Part shown: in pieces, positions 1 to 6,922 of the stretch | Layout of the letters: each line of letters begins with the position of its first letter | Numbering within the stretch: position 1 is the stretch's first letter | NCBI GenBank assembly: GCA_012270485.1 | Contig: JAAXIF010000028.1 | Span: forward strand, 62,001-126,000 | Origin: Sphingobacteriales bacterium | Lineage (GTDB): Bacteria > Bacteroidota > Bacteroidia > Chitinophagales > Chitinophagaceae | Length of the DNA stretch: 64,000 bases | Direction of reading: 5' to 3' | The notes under the pieces: model-generated | The model's database searches: none | What the model saw: the letters and a program-made list of their open reading frames with translations, nothing else | What the model was told of the DNA's origin: nothing | Position numbers and translations under genes: made by a program

Positions 1-876
1 CAGACAACAGACCGCAGTCCTGTCTGCACTTGTAGGTAGATGGATCTCATTACAGAGATTACTACCGTGAATCTTCAGTCCCAGATCCTTCAGGTTTTCT
101 GGTAGGTGTTTGTTTGCAGTATCAATGAAGTTCAGATACGGTTCACCTGTACGGAATCTTGTTTCGAGAATACGTTCCCAGAGTTTACGTGCATCTACGG
201 TATCTTTTACTTCTCCGTCTTTTGGATCACGTAGTTCAAACATCTCACCGTTCTCTACCGCTTTCATGAACTCATCACTTATATTCAATGCGTTGTGTAG
301 GTTCAATGCTTTACGTTGAACGTCACCTGTAGGGATACGTAAGTTTAGAAACTCAATAATGTCTGGATGACTCACATCCATATAAGCTGCATACGATCCT
401 TTACGTGTCTTACCTTGACGGTAAGCAATCATGTCCGCATCTACAGTATGTAGAAAGGGAATAGGGCCTGGCGCAATATCTGACACGGTTCGCACGTCCG
501 ACCAATGACCTCCGACACCACCACCATATACACTAAGCCAACGCAACTCGCTACTATGCCCAATAAGACCTTCCAGAGTATCAGGGACATAAGTGAGGAA
601 ACACGAGATAGGCATTCCCTTACCTTTACCATGACCGTTGGGTGCATTCGATAGAACAGGTGATGCAAACATAAACCACTTATTCGAGACATAATCATAA
701 AGTCTCTGTGCGAGTTCATAGTCTGTTTCTCCCTTGTATGTTGCCCATGCAGTCGCAGCTCGAGCATATCCTTGTTGAGGTGAATCTTCATTCTCATTCA
801 AATAAAAATCTTTCAACATACCTACTGCGTATTCAGCGAGTAGGTTATCCATAGATTTATCAATTTTTACTTTCAT
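1..876 (-). CDS. nrdA: Ribonucleotide reductase class I alpha subunit, 5' part only
   Basis: The frame is open from an ATG at 876 to the window edge, so only about the first 290 residues are present and the C-terminus lies outside. Class I RNR large subunits reduce ribonucleotides to deoxyribonucleotides in the cytoplasm for phage DNA synthesis. Visible hallmarks are MPISCFLTYVPDTLEGL with the first redox cysteine, YGGGVGGHW, and SNLCNEIHLPT, which holds the N-x-C-x-E active-site trio. The usual N-terminal ATP-cone is absent. The gene follows the 888-1250 ORF by 11 bp and is probably co-transcribed with it from the promoter at 1281-1309. The glutaredoxin at 48.2 kb could be its reductant. The family is certain; class I rather than class II is inferred from motif spacing. 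Confidence 0.93.
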   Translation of the reverse strand, partial: MKVKIDKSMDNLLAEYAVGMLKDFYLNENEDSPQQGYARAATAWATYKGETDYELAQRLYDYVSNKWFMFASPVLSNAPNGHGKGKGMPISCFLTYVPDTLEGLIGHSSELRWLSVYGGGVGGHWSDVRTVSDIAPGPIPFLHTVDADMIAYRQGKTRKGSYAAYMDVSHPDIIEFLNLRIPTGDVQRKALNLHNALNISDEFMKAVENGEMFELRDPKDGEVKDTVDARKLWERILETRFRTGEPYLNFIDTANKHLPENLKDLGLKIHGSNLCNEIHLPTSADRTAVCCL

Positions 877-887
877 TTTTTTATCCG

Positions 888-1250
888 TTATATTCTATTG
901 CCGTAGTCGAAGATAGGTGCAGACTCATCAAAGTCATGTACCTCGACTAGGAGTTGTTTTCCTGTTTCTTGGAACTCGCGTAGAACTTTTAACATGTAGT
1001 CCATCTGTTCCTTTTCATCAAAAATACCTTCCCACAACATGTGGTTCCTCAAAGACTCGTTGTAGTTCTCTACAATAAACCTATGGGGGTGAAGGTATTT
1101 ATCGTTACAACCATCAACAGGAATGTAGAATAACCGACTGGTTTTTCCCGCTTGGTCGTGTTTATCTTGGATCGCATGAATCCAAGACGTATCTTCGCCT
1201 TCTGTTATAAAGAAGACGGAGTCGCCGTAGTCTATGAAATCTTCTTTCAA
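888..1250 (-). CDS. Hypothetical protein upstream of nrdA
   Basis: A 120-residue acidic soluble protein with no family I recognise. The start is a TTG at 1250, with AAGGA six bases upstream; no in-frame ATG lies between the promoter and the first internal Met (about residue 71). It is the first gene after a consensus sigma70 promoter and leads into nrdA, so it is probably expressed early. It may be a metabolic accessory protein, but nothing in the sequence shows a function. Confidence 0.7.
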   Translation of the reverse strand: MKEDFIDYGDSVFFITEGEDTSWIHAIQDKHDQAGKTSRLFYIPVDGCNDKYLHPHRFIVENYNESLRNHMLWEGIFDEKEQMDYMLKVLREFQETGKQLLVEVHDFDESAPIFDYGNRI

Positions 1251-1280
1251 TGTTATTCCTTTCTGTTTTAGTTGATGGGT

Positions 1281-1309
1281 ATTATATCACTTTGAACGTG
1301 ACTTGTCAA
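1281..1309 (-). promoter_or_regulatory. Early sigma70 promoter for the 888-1250/nrdA unit
   Basis: Reading the minus strand, TTGACA (1304-1309) and TATAAT (1281-1286) are both perfect and separated by 17 bp. The promoter lies over the 3' end of the upstream holin-like gene and about 30 bp before the TTG start at 1250. It fits host RNA polymerase recognition early in infection. Confidence 0.85.
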
Positions 1310-1748
1310 TAGCCCTACTACCAAACCAGAAAGAAATTATAGCTGCGAAGATCGCCTTAGTGTCATCATCCCACAATACGTTGAGTGCTTCAGTCAACTC
1401 AACACCTTTCTCCAGTGCATCCATTAGAAGAGAGACTTCTATAGCTGCGAATAGACCGAAGAAACAATAGGTGATGATTGGACGTACTGATCGTTGTAGA
1501 CCAGATACGAATCCTGTAGAATTTGCGATTGCGATATCATGATTGATCAATCGTTGATGTTCGTTGTCAGATGCTTGTTGTTCATACATCTTAACATCTT
1601 GGTCGAAACCCATCTTGCGGAGTTCCGCCATATGAGTCATCTTCTCAAGTTGAAATTTGTTATCTGCTTTTGTCTTGAAGTGATCTGTGATCGCTGGAAC
1701 AACCGATCCTCCAAAACCTAAAAGACTTCCTAATAGTCCACTTACCAT
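1287..1748 (-). CDS. Holin-like protein (3TM GTA-release holin family)
   Basis: A 153-residue protein. It has a glycine-rich hydrophobic N-terminus (SGLLGSLLGFGG), a charged coiled segment (about 25-75), and two hydrophobic spans around residues 88-110 (SVRPIITYCFFGLFAA) and 133-146 (FAAIISFWFGSRAID). The VRPIITY signature and layout match the 'holin of 3TMs for gene-transfer-agent release' family. Such holins permeabilise the inner membrane to release endolysin. No endolysin is visible in this window, so the lysis role rests on family resemblance. It sits at the distal end of a late unit (TATAAATA at 3196). Confidence 0.72.
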   Translation of the reverse strand: MVSGLLGSLLGFGGSVVPAITDHFKTKADNKFQLEKMTHMAELRKMGFDQDVKMYEQQASDNEHQRLINHDIAIANSTGFVSGLQRSVRPIITYCFFGLFAAIEVSLLMDALEKGVELTEALNVLWDDDTKAIFAAIISFWFGSRAIDKSRSK

Positions 1749-1756
1749 TTTTTACC

Positions 1757-1921
1757 TCACTTTTTAGTTATTCGTTTTAATACCTTCTCGATGTCTTTGC
1801 GTTTGGTTTTGCGGTCGTACTTCTTACGCATCACCACTGTAGAAGAATCGTCACCAGCGCCTGCAACCGAAGTTGTATTTGTTCCACCGAGATCTTCTAA
1901 AAATTTCTTAAAGTTCACCAT
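1757..1921 (-). CDS. Small basic phage protein
   Basis: A 54-residue protein: ATG at 1921, TGA at 1757-1759. It begins MVNFKKFLEDLGG and contains GAGDDSSTVVMRKKYD before a Lys/Arg-rich tail. The N-terminal FKKFLE resembles the capsid-targeting-like starts of the cargo proteins at 5-13.5 kb, although the L/I-x-E cleavage motif is not perfect. The gene lies 3 bp after the methyltransferase stop and 8 bp before the holin-like gene, so the three are likely co-transcribed. Function unknown. Confidence 0.7.
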   Translation of the reverse strand: MVNFKKFLEDLGGTNTTSVAGAGDDSSTVVMRKKYDRKTKRKDIEKVLKRITKK

Positions 1922-1924
1922 TAC

Positions 1925-2578
1925 TTATATCCCCTTCTTCTTTAACAGAGCAGAGTTCACTAGAACTTCTTGCAAGTTCTTATTTTGATCGTACCACTTC
2001 TCTCTGTTTAACACGGAGTAGTCCCACTGATATTGCCAGTTCTCATCACCCAAATGGTTACCAAGTGCGGTCTCAACAGTGGTTCTGTTACAATCTCTGA
2101 CAAGAATCCAGTCAGGCATTGACTGTTCTGCTAACGCAAGTTGTTTGTTTACGTGTGAATACATACCACCAGTTACGTCACCGTTCAAAATCAACAGGTC
2201 GTAGTTTGTTCGGTTGGGATCTTCTGCCATTGGATAGATGGTGTAGTCGTGTAGTTCATAAGAGAATCGGTCTCCGAACCAACCCTCCAATAGATCCATG
2301 TTTGGTTTCCAGACAGGATTGTAATCTATTCCTTTGTACTGGACATCTTCAGATTGTATAAGATATTGGAGAGCAAAACATCCACTTCCAATACCTACTT
2401 CAAACACATTAGTCGCACCTGTGTACAAGAATAACTCATCAATAAAGTCTACTGTCCTATTATCATATGCAGTATACACATAATCAATGTGTTCTTGCAT
2501 ATCTCTGACTAACGATTGATGACGTTCTATGTTTGTATTGGTGTCAATTATTTTGTTAGGGTTCTTACCTACTGACAT
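1925..2578 (-). CDS. Class I SAM-dependent methyltransferase
   Basis: A 217-residue Rossmann-fold methyltransferase. Motif I is VFEVGIGSGCFALQYL (about 58-73), the acidic strand-2 end is YKGIDYNP (about 81-88), and motif IV is YDLLILNGDV (about 125-134). The substrate cannot be told from the sequence; there is no NPPY motif typical of N6-adenine DNA methylases. It overlaps the preceding gene by one base (ATG at 2578). It may act on a small molecule, a glycan or protein; the nearby glycosyltransferase at 3557 allows a surface-modification role, but that is only inference. Confidence 0.8.
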   Translation of the reverse strand: MSVGKNPNKIIDTNTNIERHQSLVRDMQEHIDYVYTAYDNRTVDFIDELFLYTGATNVFEVGIGSGCFALQYLIQSEDVQYKGIDYNPVWKPNMDLLEGWFGDRFSYELHDYTIYPMAEDPNRTNYDLLILNGDVTGGMYSHVNKQLALAEQSMPDWILVRDCNRTTVETALGNHLGDENWQYQWDYSVLNREKWYDQNKNLQEVLVNSALLKKKGI

Positions 2579-3168
2579 TATCGTATCTCCGATGTCGTTA
2601 CATACACATTATGTCCCGACTTTAAATGTTTAACTTCGTAAATATTTAAACCAAGAATCTCCATCACAGGTGAACCATCTTCTACTCTCACTTGATCGTC
2701 TTTGTTTACTACTTCTGCAAACTGAGTGGTCATTGTAGGGTGTTTCATTCGATAAACACCTTCACCTAATTTGTTTCCTTCTACAATAAACCACTGTGTA
2801 TCTTCTGCGAGAACATCTAGGATATCAATCCCTGTCTCTGCATGTATCTTCATTATCTGGTTGTCGTTCAACTCACCGTGTTCTTTGATGAGTGCAAGTG
2901 CAGCTCCGTAACGTGCAACTACCGACTGACCGCCAGGCACCTTCGCCATGATTCGTTTTAAATTGAAAACAAGTCTATGGAAAGGGGTATAGTGATCTCT
3001 GTATGCGTTACGATCATCCATACTGTTGGTGTTGAAGTCTTTATTCTTAGAACCATCTTTGTTGATGATACCTTTCTTATAAGCGTCAGTATCCTCGAAC
3101 TTGGTAACTAGTAGTTTCAAGAACCGAATAGTATAGACTAGATCCGCAGCTGATTTTAGAATTCCCAT
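2578..3168 (-). CDS. Conserved T4-like structural-region hypothetical protein
   Basis: A 196-residue protein beginning MGILKSAADLVYTIRFLKLL, followed by KFEDTDAYKKGIINKDGSKN. I recognise this as a recurring protein of marine T4-like phages without an assigned role. The N-terminal amphipathic hydrophobic stretch could touch the membrane or the capsid. A late promoter (TATAAATA, 3196-3203) lies 28 bp upstream of the ATG, which favours a virion or assembly role. No catalytic motif is visible. Confidence 0.75.
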   Translation of the reverse strand: MGILKSAADLVYTIRFLKLLVTKFEDTDAYKKGIINKDGSKNKDFNTNSMDDRNAYRDHYTPFHRLVFNLKRIMAKVPGGQSVVARYGAALALIKEHGELNDNQIMKIHAETGIDILDVLAEDTQWFIVEGNKLGEGVYRMKHPTMTTQFAEVVNKDDQVRVEDGSPVMEILGLNIYEVKHLKSGHNVYVTTSEIR

Positions 3169-3195
3169 GTGTACTCTTCTTTAAAGGTTTATCTT

Positions 3196-3203
3196 TATTT
3201 ATA
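3196..3203 (-). promoter_or_regulatory. T4-type late promoter
   Basis: TATAAATA on the minus strand, overlapping the end of the 3199-3564 gene and placed 28 bp before the 3168 start. This octamer is recognised by gp55-containing RNA polymerase in T4; gp55 is encoded here at 45.6-46.2 kb. It would drive the 3168 to 1287 gene run. Confidence 0.7.
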
Positions 3204-3564
3204 ATCTTGCGATCTCTCGCAGAGCATTTATTGCAGTTTTATCCATCTCAATACCAGTAAACTCATCGTTTTTCAATGCACGTAGGTATATCAGGAATGG
3301 TTTGAGAGTGGGCCAATGTTCTAGATTGATCTTGAGTGCGAGCATCTCTACCGTTGCCTCATGACCGAACACGTTAAGAAGTACTATCAGATGATTGAGA
3401 ATCAATCGTTCAGACAATCCTCCACCAGCATAGTACCTATTCAATAGACGTTTGATGTACTTGAATCGTTTCAAATCTTCTTGAAACTCTTCCTCATCTA
3501 TACACTTGTTCTGATAGTGTTTAGCAGCGTACACCATAAAATTTTTATGTGTTAGTTCATTCAT
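3199..3564 (-). CDS. Conserved T4-like hypothetical protein
   Basis: A 121-residue, largely helical soluble protein. It starts MNELTHKNFMVYAAKHY and contains LNHLIVLLNVFGHEATVEML. It resembles a small conserved hypothetical family of marine T4-like phages. It overlaps the glycosyltransferase by 8 bp, suggesting translational coupling. No known motif or enzyme signature is seen. Confidence 0.75.
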   Translation of the reverse strand: MNELTHKNFMVYAAKHYQNKCIDEEEFQEDLKRFKYIKRLLNRYYAGGGLSERLILNHLIVLLNVFGHEATVEMLALKINLEHWPTLKPFLIYLRALKNDEFTGIEMDKTAINALREIARL

Positions 3565-4543
3565 AATCTTCCAATACTAATTCTTCTGCGGACTTCACTT
3601 TGTCCTCAATGTTATTATCTATAACATAATTTACTAGTGTTACCACCCAACCAAAATCGTGTGGTGTGTGCATGTCTTGATCACTTACTATTCCCATATC
3701 TTCCATAGACACACCCATCTCATCGTAATAATACAAGTAAGTCATCTCAACCAATTCATCATGACGTACAACATTTATCTTACCGTCCACATGATGTTTT
3801 CTCATATCCAGATACGCGATCGTATCTTCACCGACCTTTAGTTCGTTAGTGAAATCAACTAACTCTGCGGCCTTCCTAGAATAGAACACCATCCGATTGA
3901 AAACATCTCTATGATGGTCATCACCGATTCCGTGTTTCCAAATAAATTTTTCCCACCAATTCCTTGCTTTCGCCCAAGACATTAATGTCTCGTCCGAATA
4001 ATCTTCCCATTGTTTTTCTCTGGGTAGTGGTTTAGCACCAACACACGGAGCATATCTCAGAAATTTAAAATACCGATTCGTTGCGTAGGTTTCATATTTT
4101 TCTGAATACGCTCTCTTCCATCCGTGCATTCTCTCTGTAGAAGTTGCTCTTGTGACACCGTCCTTACACTTTCTAAATGTCGCACCTACTATCTGCCATT
4201 GATTGTAAAGGCAAATCAGATCGGGTGGGTTATCATCTTCTGCAACACTTGTGTAGTACAAGTAACCGAAGTTGGTGATTTGATCGTCACCGTCTACTTG
4301 AACCATGTACTCGTTATCAGACTCTAGGAACTTCTGCATGACAGAATTTTTCCCAGTGGCTGCTGTACCGTCAGATTCAGTTACGTGGTATTCGATATAG
4401 TTTTGAGAACAATACTGTGACGCTTCCCGAACGTAGTCATCATCGAGAGAGTTGATGATGACTACTTGTTTGTCGGGAGGAATAGTTTCAGCGTGACGCT
4501 GAAGTGTCTTCAGAGACTTAGATGTCAGTATGTAAAATTTCAT
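3557..4543 (-). CDS. GT-A-fold glycosyltransferase-like protein
   Basis: A 328-residue protein with a family 2-like nucleotide-sugar binding layout. It has an N-terminal strand (MKFYILTSKS), VVIINSLDDDYVREA, and the acidic metal-binding cluster YMVQVDGDDQI (about 96-106), which serves as a DxD-type motif. The acceptor is unknown; phage glycosyltransferases modify DNA bases, virion proteins or host surface sugars. It lies between a prohead-core-type cluster and a methyltransferase. The UDP-sugar enzymes at 29.9-31.8 kb could supply a donor, but this is not shown. Confidence 0.7.
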   Translation of the reverse strand: MKFYILTSKSLKTLQRHAETIPPDKQVVIINSLDDDYVREASQYCSQNYIEYHVTESDGTAATGKNSVMQKFLESDNEYMVQVDGDDQITNFGYLYYTSVAEDDNPPDLICLYNQWQIVGATFRKCKDGVTRATSTERMHGWKRAYSEKYETYATNRYFKFLRYAPCVGAKPLPREKQWEDYSDETLMSWAKARNWWEKFIWKHGIGDDHHRDVFNRMVFYSRKAAELVDFTNELKVGEDTIAYLDMRKHHVDGKINVVRHDELVEMTYLYYYDEMGVSMEDMGIVSDQDMHTPHDFGWVVTLVNYVIDNNIEDKVKSAEELVLEDYE

Positions 4544-4566
4544 ACTACTATGTAGTAGTATCTTAT

Positions 4567-4992
4567 TTAATTAATTACTTCCGACAGTTGTGCGACTAAC
4601 TTATCTTTGGTCAATCTACGGTCTAGTTCAATACCGTGTTGGCGACCAAGTTGTTCTAGTCTAATTTTGCTAAGTTTGGTAAGATCGATCGCAGTTTCTA
4701 CTTCTTCCACAAGAGTTTCTTGTTTCTTTCTACGATCCAGTTCGATCCCATATTGACGACCAAGTGCTTCTAATTCCACTTTGTTCATGTCATCCAGATC
4801 TTGATTACCGACAGGTGCTTCAGTCAATACTGTTGCACCAGCAAGTCCAGCATTTACTTCCATGTCATGTTCATCAATCTGTTCTTGGGTGAACCTACAA
4901 GATACGTATAGTTCACCTGTAGCAGGATCTTCCCAACCACGAACGGTTGGTATTGCATTCTTACACCAGTTTGGCGGTACTAATTTTGCCAT
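4567..4992 (-). CDS. Protein with two HeH/SAP-like C-terminal repeats
   Basis: A 141-residue protein. The N-terminal half contains paired cysteines (NWC, VSC). The C-terminal half carries two near-identical 36-residue units: LEALGRQYGIELDRR at about 81-95 and LEQLGRQHGIELDRR at about 116-130. This is the helix-extended-loop-helix/SAP-like pattern seen in phage virion-associated and Rho-N-like proteins, which often bind nucleic acid. A related single unit fused to a membrane anchor occurs at 40510-40746. It lies just downstream of the acidic core-like protein, so a structural role is plausible. Confidence 0.7.
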   Translation of the reverse strand: MAKLVPPNWCKNAIPTVRGWEDPATGELYVSCRFTQEQIDEHDMEVNAGLAGATVLTEAPVGNQDLDDMNKVELEALGRQYGIELDRRKKQETLVEEVETAIDLTKLSKIRLEQLGRQHGIELDRRLTKDKLVAQLSEVIN

Positions 4993-5009
4993 AATATACT
5001 CCTATTAAT

Positions 5010-5813
5010 TTACTTACGAAGTTGTTCCAAAGTACGTTGGATTAATTCAGACTCTTCCTTGACACCTTTAGGGGCAGGATCACCATTCGCATTATCGTTA
5101 GGACGTTTCTTAGGTGAAGGGCCACCACGACCAGCAGCGGTCACTTTGTCCTTCGCATCGTCAAGATTATCTTCGATCTTCTTGTCAGACTTACCTTTAT
5201 GTTTGTCCGCAAACTCTTTTGCTTTTGGTGATTCTTTAGAATCCATAGGTTCACTAGGTTCTGCACCAGCAGTCTCTTTACGTTCAAATACAGTTTCAAG
5301 TGCATTCAACAGTTCTTCGGTTGCACCTTCAAACGATTCTTTTGCCATCGCCTTAGATACTGCCTTACGTCTCTTGTGAAGGAACTTATCAGAATCGTCA
5401 ACGTCACCATCGTTATCGAGGTCTTTGTCTTTACGATCTTTAAACTTTTTCTTAACTGCTTTAGGATCTACTTTGTCTAGACCTTCACCATCATCGGACT
5501 CATCGTTAGAAGCGTCTTCTTTAACTTCTTCTTCATCGTCCTTTTTCTTTTTCTTAGGTGGTACAGGTTTCTCTTCGTCTTCACCAGACTCATCATCGTT
5601 ATCTACGATGTCTTCGTCATCTTCTTTAGGTGGAACGATTTTGTCTTCCTTACCAGCAGGAACTGCCTTCTTACCGTCCTTCTCTTCGTCATCCGACTTC
5701 TTCTTACCGATAGCCGCTTTCTTTAGAAGTTCAGGATCGATGTCCTCTTTTTTTGTTTCAGAGACAACCTCAAGATATGCCTCTTTCATTTTTTTAATAT
5801 CTGAGATATTCAT
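5010..5813 (-). CDS. Acidic prohead-core-type protein with EF-hand-like loop
   Basis: A 267-residue, extremely charged, low-complexity protein with alternating Asp/Glu and Lys blocks and proline-rich linkers (PVPPKKKKKDD). It resembles prohead core proteins of marine T4-like phages. Residues 131-142 form a textbook calcium loop, with D131, D133, D135, G136, V138 and D142, followed by FLHKRRKAV. Its N-terminus contains EAYLE, a possible gp21 cleavage-type site. Late expression is expected from TATAAATA at 6147. The protein probably fills the prohead scaffold or is packaged; this is inferred from composition and context. Confidence 0.75.
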   Translation of the reverse strand: MNISDIKKMKEAYLEVVSETKKEDIDPELLKKAAIGKKKSDDEEKDGKKAVPAGKEDKIVPPKEDDEDIVDNDDESGEDEEKPVPPKKKKKDDEEEVKEDASNDESDDGEGLDKVDPKAVKKKFKDRKDKDLDNDGDVDDSDKFLHKRRKAVSKAMAKESFEGATEELLNALETVFERKETAGAEPSEPMDSKESPKAKEFADKHKGKSDKKIEDNLDDAKDKVTAAGRGGPSPKKRPNDNANGDPAPKGVKEESELIQRTLEQLRK

Positions 5814-5825
5814 TGTTGTCTCCGT

Positions 5826-6107
5826 TTAGTTTAACCAGAAGTAGTCAACCACAACACCTACTGTTGCGACTGCTACTAAGTATACAATTGAATTGATGAT
5901 CTGCACAGTACGTGCATTGTCATCAACTTTTTTCTCTATGTCATCCAACTTCTGAGAAAATTTATTCATTCTTTCATAATGATTGTTATGATTGTTTTCG
6001 ATAGCGATCAATTTCTCCTCGGCACGTGCGAGACTAATCATAGCATCCGAGAGTTTGTCGATCTTCTCTTCGATACGATTCAATCTTTGTTGGTTTGTGT
6101 CTGCCAT
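5826..6107 (-). CDS. Coiled-coil membrane-anchored small protein (XhlA-like)
   Basis: A 93-residue protein. A long heptad-rich helix covers residues 5-66, with repeated I/L spacing (RIEEKIDKLSDAMISLARAE), and a single hydrophobic span follows at about 70-90 (IINSIVYLVAVATVGVVV). This layout matches XhlA-type haemolysin/holin accessory proteins and some spanin-like proteins. The late promoter at 6147 lies 40 bp upstream. It may take part in lysis or anchor a complex in the inner membrane; no direct proof. Confidence 0.68.
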   Translation of the reverse strand: MADTNQQRLNRIEEKIDKLSDAMISLARAEEKLIAIENNHNNHYERMNKFSQKLDDIEKKVDDNARTVQIINSIVYLVAVATVGVVVDYFWLN

Positions 6108-6146
6108 TTATACAGTTTCCCATTTAATAAAGTCAGTGACTTATAC

Positions 6147-6154
6147 TATTTATA
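6147..6154 (-). promoter_or_regulatory. T4-type late promoter
   Basis: Minus-strand TATAAATA 40 bp before the 6107 start, overlapping the 3' end of the 6150-6422 gene. It would drive the coiled-coil membrane protein, the acidic core-like protein and the genes after them. Confidence 0.7.
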
Positions 6155-6422
6155 CTTCTATGATTCTCAAAATAAGTGTAGAATCACCTTTAATTAATCT
6201 ATGATACTCCATCCTATTGATGGTGTAACTATGTCCTTCCAATAGATCGATCGGTTGTTTGTTATCCATCTGTAACTCCCAACCACTTCCTTCCATAACA
6301 ATAATTCTTCTTGTGCGTTCGTCTCTATGCCAGATCAGTTCTTCATCGTTCACGTTGGGATCGAAAGTTCTTAACCTTGTTCCATCATGTAAAACCAACT
6401 CAAGATAAGGTCTATCTACCAA
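6150..6422 (-). CDS. Small beta-rich, cupin-like hypothetical protein
   Basis: A 90-residue protein with alternating beta pattern and GSGWELQMDN/LLEGHSYTI elements reminiscent of a small cupin barrel, but without a full metal site. The start is a TTG at 6422, with GGAGG nine bases upstream, overlapping the preceding gene by 7 bp. It is the last gene of the putative cargo operon that starts at 13537. Function unknown. Confidence 0.65.
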   Translation of the reverse strand: MVDRPYLELVLHDGTRLRTFDPNVNDEELIWHRDERTRRIIVMEGSGWELQMDNKQPIDLLEGHSYTINRMEYHRLIKGDSTLILRIIEV

Positions 6423-6922
6423 AAGAAACTACCTCCACCAGATAGTCCTAATTGTTTTGCATATCGTGGTAAACGACATGCCCAATATGCAGCTTTCGTC
6501 TTGTCATTCTGTTGGTCACACTTGTGACGAGCAGCGAATGACTTACGAGCGGCAGGATCATTCAACTTAACTTTGAGTCCAGTTGTATCACCCCATGAAA
6601 CTTTTTTTACTTTGTCCCCATCTTTAACATATACGTAATACTTCTTAGGGCCACCACGCATTGGTTTACCAATAGGTTTCTTTTCTTCGTCCTCAAAGAT
6701 GCAGTCTAGTGCGACATTCTCACCGTTGAACACTCCGAAATTACCGAGATCAGATTCCATAATATCCACCTCAGACGGATCGATCTCTAGGTTACCATTG
6801 TAGTAATCTTCGCGACACTGTCTCCAGTACTCGAAGTACTTCTCAGAACCAACACGGTAGATATTGTTCTCTACTAGGTTGGATTCCGAACCGCAGTTAC
6901 AATGGTCGTTAAATGATTTCAT
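6416..6922 (-). CDS. DUF5872-type phage protein
   Basis: A 168-residue protein. Its C-terminal half carries the conserved block KKVSWGDTTGLKVKLNDPA, then FAARHKCDQQNDKTKAAYWA and CRLPRYAKQLGL, recognised from the DUF5872 family common in marine T4-like phages. The N-terminus has a Cys cluster (HCNCGS). It overlaps its upstream neighbour by 4 bp. The role is not known; its place in the late core/cargo operon suggests virion association. Confidence 0.75.
   Translation of the reverse strand: MKSFNDHCNCGSESNLVENNIYRVGSEKYFEYWRQCREDYYNGNLEIDPSEVDIMESDLGNFGVFNGENVALDCIFEDEEKKPIGKPMRGGPKKYYVYVKDGDKVKKVSWGDTTGLKVKLNDPAARKSFAARHKCDQQNDKTKAAYWACRLPRYAKQLGLSGGGSFFW

Noticed and set aside
441..797. Minus-strand frame of 118 codons in the first kilobase
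   Set aside because: It overlaps the nrdA reading frame, which shows clear RNR motifs on the same strand in another frame.
4604..4820. Direct repeats as a possible CRISPR or mobile element
   Set aside because: The repetition is explained by the two protein-level HeH-like units in one gene; only two diverged copies, no spacers.
5059..5829. Two plus-strand serine-rich frames opposite the acidic core gene
   Set aside because: Antisense shadows of the Asp/Glu/Lys-rich low-complexity coding sequence; no ribosome site or homology.
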